DNA of 19,502 bases, from assembly GCA_002319915.1 (NCBI GenBank), contig DCFQ01000011.1:17349-36850 (forward strand). Reading direction: 5' to 3'. Made by a program: the position numbers and the translations under genes. The first letter of the stretch is position 1, and each line of letters opens with the position of its first letter. This stretch comes from Bacteroidales bacterium UBA1800. GTDB taxonomy: Bacteria; Bacteroidota; Bacteroidia; Bacteroidales; VadinHA17. The notes beneath the pieces are model-generated. The model made no database searches, was not told the DNA's origin, and worked only from the letters and a program-made list of their open reading frames with translations. Shown here piece by piece: positions 15,497 to 19,502 of the stretch.

Positions 15497-16981
15497 TCAG
15501 TCTACATTATCGTTAAGGTAAGCATTGTTCTCCCTCAGCATCGGCTCCTTGTTGTCGTCGGATGAGAGCGTGAACTTCGACACCTTGCTTTCGCTGTCCT
15601 TGCCTTTGGGGCCCAGCGGCATGTTCCTTCTGATGTATGCAGGGACATCCTCAAAAGTATCGATGTTTTCCTTCATTGTCTTGCTCGAAAGTCCCTCCTT
15701 CTTCAGGACATTCTGCATGTGCTTCACTTTCAGGAGTGTCGTTTCGGGTTTTTCCTTTTCCTCATCCTCCTCATCAACCTTCCTGCTCCTGAGCTCATGT
15801 ATCTCGTCGGACTTTTCGAAGTTGAATTCAAATTCACCCTGCATTTCTTCATCAACACTCGATATGACAGATCTGGATTTCCTGTCGTGGACCGTAAAGA
15901 GCTCCTCCCCTTTTTCGGGGATAACATGAGGCGGAACCGGATTATTGACCGTCAGGAGTTCCACGGTCTTAGGCTTTGTATGCTTGTAAGGCGTAAAAAT
16001 GCTGTTGGCAGGAAACCCGGTGGCAATGACTGTCACGCTTATCTTGTCATTGAGTGATTCATCCTGCGACAATCCCCTGATGATCAATGCATCTTCCGAG
16101 GCAGTCTCGTACATATAGTCGGTTATTTCGCCCAGCTCATCCATTGTGAGCTCATTCGTCCCGGTCCCTGAGGAGATGTTTATCAGGATGCTCCTTGCCC
16201 CCGTGATATCGTTCGAATTGAGAAGCGGGGATGCAAGCGCATTTTCGATTGCTTCGAGCGCCCTGTTTTCCCCGGAGGCGGAACCCATACCCATTATTGC
16301 CACCCCAGAGTCCTTCATCACTGTCTCTACATCTGCAAAATCCACATTGATATACCCGGCCACTGTTATTATCTCCGCGATTCCTTTCACTGCGGTTGTA
16401 AGGATATCATCAGCCTTAGCGAAGGCAGTGGAGACGCCCTGGTCGCCATAGATCTCCCTCAGCTTTTCATTGTTGATGACAAGCAATGAATCGACATGGT
16501 CCTTCAGCTCATTCAGCCCGTCGATCGCATACCTTATCCTGATCCTGCCTTCCGATTTAAAGGGGATCGTCACCACGGCGATCGTAAGAAGTCCGGCATC
16601 CTTGCATGCTTTGGCTATTTCGGGAATTGCACCGGTGCCTGTTCCGCCACCCATACCTGTGGTCAGAAACACCATCTTTGTGTTTCCCGAGAGGACATCC
16701 ATTACATCGCGGATATTCTCCGCAGCAGCTTGGCGGCCCACCTCCGGCTTACTCCCGGCGCCGCGGCCCTCGGTTATTGACTGTCCGATCTGTATCTTAA
16801 GCGGAACCGGGCTCTTTACCAGTGCCTGATGATCGGTATTGCAGATAATGAAATTGACATCCTTTATGCCTTTGGCGAACATATGATTCACAGCGTTGCA
16901 GCCACCGCCGCCTATGCCAATGACCTTAATGATCGATGATCTTTCAACAGGCAGTTCAAAATTCATTAAATCGTCTGTCAT
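15497..16981 (-). CDS. ftsZ: Cell division GTPase FtsZ
   Basis: A 494-residue tubulin-like GTPase that assembles the Z-ring at midcell. The G-box GGGTGTGA is at residues 111-118, the early loop GIGGGGCNAV at 22-31, and the T7 synergy loop NVDFADV at 212-218 with Asp214 and Asp217 for GTP hydrolysis in the neighbouring subunit. After the globular core (about residue 325) comes a long charged linker. The conserved FtsA/ZipA-binding peptide equivalent is VPAYIRRN (446-453), followed by another 41 residues ending NDNVD, as is usual for Bacteroidota FtsZ. It lies 57 bases after ftsA on the same strand and is probably co-transcribed with murC-ftsQ-ftsA. Confidence 0.98.
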   Translation of the reverse strand: MTDDLMNFELPVERSSIIKVIGIGGGGCNAVNHMFAKGIKDVNFIICNTDHQALVKSPVPLKIQIGQSITEGRGAGSKPEVGRQAAAENIRDVMDVLSGNTKMVFLTTGMGGGTGTGAIPEIAKACKDAGLLTIAVVTIPFKSEGRIRIRYAIDGLNELKDHVDSLLVINNEKLREIYGDQGVSTAFAKADDILTTAVKGIAEIITVAGYINVDFADVETVMKDSGVAIMGMGSASGENRALEAIENALASPLLNSNDITGARSILINISSGTGTNELTMDELGEITDYMYETASEDALIIRGLSQDESLNDKISVTVIATGFPANSIFTPYKHTKPKTVELLTVNNPVPPHVIPEKGEELFTVHDRKSRSVISSVDEEMQGEFEFNFEKSDEIHELRSRKVDEEDEEKEKPETTLLKVKHMQNVLKKEGLSSKTMKENIDTFEDVPAYIRRNMPLGPKGKDSESKVSKFTLSSDDNKEPMLRENNAYLNDNVD

Positions 16982-17038
16982 GTTCTTGATTTTAAATAAT
17001 TTACAAACAGCTTCAGAATACCGTCACTATAACTTTGA

Positions 17039-18406
17039 TTACTTGATCGGAGAATCCTCCACCTCAAACATGCCTGAGATCATGTTCCTGATCCGGTCGG
17101 CAAGGGTTACCTTACTGGTGGAAGGAGAAGCCTCGGCTCCTTCATAAACCTCCTCTTCAACTTCTTCCTCTTCGGCTTTCGGAATGACCTTCTTCTTCGG
17201 CTTTACAAAATCATCGGAATGGGCAGCATTGAATGATTTCTTATATGTCTCAAGATGTTCGAAGCCTCTCATGATCAGCCCTACACTTGTGGCGTACATC
17301 GGGTCATTGATCTCGTTCCTGGACGATCCTGCCAGGTTCTCGTTGGGATAACCGATCCTGACGTCCATGGCTGTTTTGAACTTCATAAGCTGCGGCAGGT
17401 GCTTGAGCAGGGCTCCGCCGCCTGTGATGACAATCCCTGCAGCGAGCTTTTCGGAATATCCTGAATTCTGGATCTCGAAATTGACTATGTCAATTATCTC
17501 CTCCATGCGTGACTGGATGATATATGCCAGGCTCTTGAAAGAGATCTCCTTGGGCTCCCTGCCTCCGATGCCCGGGATTGAAACGACCTTGTCTTCCGGC
17601 GCGATATCGCCAAGGGCCGAGCCGTACTGGATCTTCAGCTGTTCGGCATGACGCTGGAGGATGGAGCAGCCTTCCTTTATATCCTTGGTCACAACGTTCC
17701 CTCCGAAAGGGATCACTGCGGTGTGCCGGATAATATTATCATAGTAGATTGCCAGGTCGGTGGTTCCCCCTCCGATGTCGACAAGGGCCACCCCTGCTTC
17801 CTTTTCATCCTCGGTAAGGACTGCATCGGCGGAAGCCAGAGGCTCAAGGATCATATCCTTGACGCTAAGGTCGGCCCTCCTGATGCACTTTTCAATATTC
17901 TTGGCTGCGGCGACCTGTCCGATGACTATGTGGAAATTGGCCTCGAGACGCCTTCCGCAGATTCCGATCGGGCTTTTGATCCCGGTTTCGTTGTCGACAA
18001 TGAACATCTGGGGGATCACATGGATGATCTCTTCCCCGATATCGACATGAATCTTGTACATATCCTCGATCAATCTGAAGACTTCTTCCTTTTTTATCTC
18101 GTCTTCAAACTGGTCGCGCATAATGTATCCCCTGGTCTTGAGGCTCTTGATGTGCTGGCCTGCAATGCCGACGAAGACTTCGGCAAAGGAGATGCCCGAC
18201 CGTGCCTGAACATCCTCGACTGTCTTCTGGATCGCATTGACAGTTTCTTCGATGTTGAGCACAACTCCTCTCTTGACTCCCTTCGAGGGAGCCTTGCTAA
18301 GTCCGAGTATTTCGATCTTTCCGCTCTCGTCCTTAGTTCCGACAATTGCCACGATTTTCGTGGTGCCTATGTCGATTGCTGCAACGTACTGTTCCTTTTT
18401 GTTCAT
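17039..18406 (-). CDS. ftsA: Cell division protein FtsA
   Basis: A 455-residue actin/Hsp70-fold ATPase that tethers FtsZ to the inner membrane and recruits later division proteins. Phosphate-1 motif DIGTTKIV is at residues 12-19, phosphate-2 region VALVDIGGGTTDLAIY near 206-220 and the adenosine motif GIVITGGGALL near 330. The FtsA-specific 1C/SHS2 subdomain fits residues about 85-165. A charged linker rich in Glu and Lys (about 400-430) precedes a C-terminal amphipathic helix, LADRIRNMISGMF, the likely membrane-targeting sequence. The ATG lies 21 bases after the ftsQ stop and the order ftsQ-ftsA-ftsZ is the conserved dcw order. Confidence 0.97.
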   Translation of the reverse strand: MNKKEQYVAAIDIGTTKIVAIVGTKDESGKIEILGLSKAPSKGVKRGVVLNIEETVNAIQKTVEDVQARSGISFAEVFVGIAGQHIKSLKTRGYIMRDQFEDEIKKEEVFRLIEDMYKIHVDIGEEIIHVIPQMFIVDNETGIKSPIGICGRRLEANFHIVIGQVAAAKNIEKCIRRADLSVKDMILEPLASADAVLTEDEKEAGVALVDIGGGTTDLAIYYDNIIRHTAVIPFGGNVVTKDIKEGCSILQRHAEQLKIQYGSALGDIAPEDKVVSIPGIGGREPKEISFKSLAYIIQSRMEEIIDIVNFEIQNSGYSEKLAAGIVITGGGALLKHLPQLMKFKTAMDVRIGYPNENLAGSSRNEINDPMYATSVGLIMRGFEHLETYKKSFNAAHSDDFVKPKKKVIPKAEEEEVEEEVYEGAEASPSTSKVTLADRIRNMISGMFEVEDSPIK

Positions 18407-18427
18407 AGTGTGGTATGGTTATCCTGA

Positions 18428-19204
18428 TTATCTTTTTTTACAAACTATCTGGTCCCTGTATGCTATATTAATCACTGAATACTTGTTCCATCCTACCTCA
18501 GGCAGAACCTTGTCATAAAATGCCCTCAGGTTTCTCAGCTTCCCTTCAAAATCCTCAGCCGATCCAATGTGGATAAGATGATTTCCGACCCTTGGCACCA
18601 GATCTATCTCATTCCTCGAATCCACATATATCTGGTCGATCTGGGCCGACCAGAATTCATTGCCATTAATGTACCTGACCAGAGGATAGATATCTTTCAA
18701 AATTGAATTATGGATACTGGTATCAAGGACGCTGACTCCGTTGAGCATCGTCTGTGTAATTGTGATGTTACCTCCGGCGATATGAAGCCTCGGCGTGTAG
18801 AGGTTCCTGTTCCTCACCACGACCCCTTCCGAATCCATGAAGAAGTCCCCTCCTGAATCCGGAATGATCCTCATTATCGGGTTTCTCTGATCGGCATAAA
18901 CATGCAGGGTGCCGTCGATCGACATGAAAACCTCCGCGTGCTTAAGCTCCCGGTATTTTTCTATGCTGCTCTCAATATCGGCAAGCCTTATGTCCTTGAC
19001 AGGCTTTCCAACTATATTTCCGTTTGAGTTCGTTATAGAGTTCCTGATCTCTCTTCTGGTGACATAATGATACCTGGCTGAATCGGCAATCGTGATCTTT
19101 ATCCCCTTGCACGGACGGGAATATGAATAATGGGCATAGAATGCAGGTATCGTCAGCAGGTACAGCGCCGGTATGAGCAATAATATCCTGGCAAGCCTCT
19201 TCAT
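18428..19204 (-). CDS. ftsQ: Cell division protein FtsQ (DivIB-like)
   Basis: A 258-residue bitopic membrane protein with a short basic N-terminus and one membrane helix (about residues 5-24). A POTRA-like segment follows (about 35-110, containing YVTRREIRNSI and DIESSIEKYRELKHAEVFMSIDGTLHV), then the FtsQ/DivIB beta domain (about 110-250). It links early division proteins to the septal synthase complex (FtsL/FtsB, FtsW/FtsI) in the periplasm. Sequence conservation in this family is low, so the call rests on topology, the POTRA pattern and position between murC and ftsA. The ATG overlaps the murC stop by 4 bases (ATGA), which implies translational coupling. Confidence 0.93.
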   Translation of the reverse strand: MKRLARILLLIPALYLLTIPAFYAHYSYSRPCKGIKITIADSARYHYVTRREIRNSITNSNGNIVGKPVKDIRLADIESSIEKYRELKHAEVFMSIDGTLHVYADQRNPIMRIIPDSGGDFFMDSEGVVVRNRNLYTPRLHIAGGNITITQTMLNGVSVLDTSIHNSILKDIYPLVRYINGNEFWSAQIDQIYVDSRNEIDLVPRVGNHLIHIGSAEDFEGKLRNLRAFYDKVLPEVGWNKYSVINIAYRDQIVCKKR

Positions 19205-19502
19205 CGCCCTGCCTCCCTCTTAAGTTTTTCCTCAATCGGGCCGACAAGCCTGTCTATATCCCCGGCTCCGATGGTCAGCAGGACATCAAGCTTCCTGACG
19301 TCGAGGCTGTCAAGCACCTCGTCCATCATGAGCATCCGTTTGTTCTGCAGCTTCATCCTGTCAAAAATGATCCCTGAAGTAATCCCCGGGATAGGCTTTT
19401 CCCTGGCAGGATAGACCGGAAGCAGGATCGCTTCATCGAGCTCGTCGAGTATTGCGGCGAAACCTTCTGCATGATCGCGCGTCCGTGTGAAAAGGTGCGG
19501 CT
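19201..19502 (-). CDS. murC: UDP-N-acetylmuramate--L-alanine ligase MurC (partial, C-terminal end)
   Basis: The frame is open to the right edge and covers the last 99 residues. PHLFTRTRDHAEGFAAIL, YPAREKPIPGITSGIIF and LLTIGAGDIDRLV are typical of the MurC C-terminal domain, which positions L-alanine for ATP-dependent addition to UDP-N-acetylmuramate in the cytoplasm. The window contains neither the ATP-binding central domain nor the N-terminal UDP-binding domain. The stop overlaps the ftsQ start (ATGA). The gene starts outside the window. Confidence 0.95.
   Translation of the reverse strand, partial: PHLFTRTRDHAEGFAAILDELDEAILLPVYPAREKPIPGITSGIIFDRMKLQNKRMLMMDEVLDSLDVRKLDVLLTIGAGDIDRLVGPIEEKLKREAGR

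Noticed and set aside
17648..18427. A 259-codon open frame on the + strand opposite ftsA
   Set aside because: It lies entirely antisense to the strongly recognisable ftsA, encodes no recognisable protein and is explained by codon usage of ftsA.

Overview
The window looks like a chromosomal segment of a Bacteroidota bacterium, most likely a Bacteroidales/Marinilabiliales-type relative. The evidence is a C-terminal 6-bladed beta-propeller protein, tandem ~800-residue MacB/FtsX-type permeases ending in RNPVEALRYE-like tails, a Porin_10-type outer membrane protein, an FtsZ with the extended Bacteroidota tail (ending NDNVD), and promoter -7 boxes of the Bacteroidota form TAnnTTTG upstream of two genes. 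No tRNA, rRNA or CRISPR array was seen.

Left part, + strand (1-8254): the 3' part of a beta-propeller gene, followed with short gaps by three paralogous ABC-transporter permeases. No ATPase is present in the window. The spacing (11, 81 and 14 bases with the starts chosen here) suggests one transcription unit. A separate + strand gene (8510-9988) encodes a secreted esterase joined to a chitobiase-like beta-sandwich and a PA14 domain.

Middle part (9989-11880): an accessory-looking stretch rich in repeats. It holds a compound CACGGAG foldback, a cluster of short palindromes with swapped loops, two 25-base tandem units, a lone IS200/IS605-type (Y1, HUH) transposase on the - strand, and a CoA-pyrophosphatase-like Nudix hydrolase on the + strand. 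The arrangement of one Y1 transposase next to many small hairpins resembles REP/RAYT systems and is the most interesting part of the window.

Right part, - strand (11881-19502): reading leftward from the right edge, the end of murC, then ftsQ, ftsA and ftsZ (division and cell-wall cluster), then a Porin_10-type outer membrane protein and an MltF-like lytic transglycosylase lipoprotein. murC/ftsQ overlap by 4 bases, and ftsQ, ftsA and ftsZ are closely spaced, so they are probably co-transcribed. The porin and mltF genes each have their own TAnnTTTG box, and these boxes show that the longest possible TTG starts of both genes are wrong. C-run/G-run hairpins occupy the gap between the convergent Nudix and mltF genes and the gap after ftsZ.
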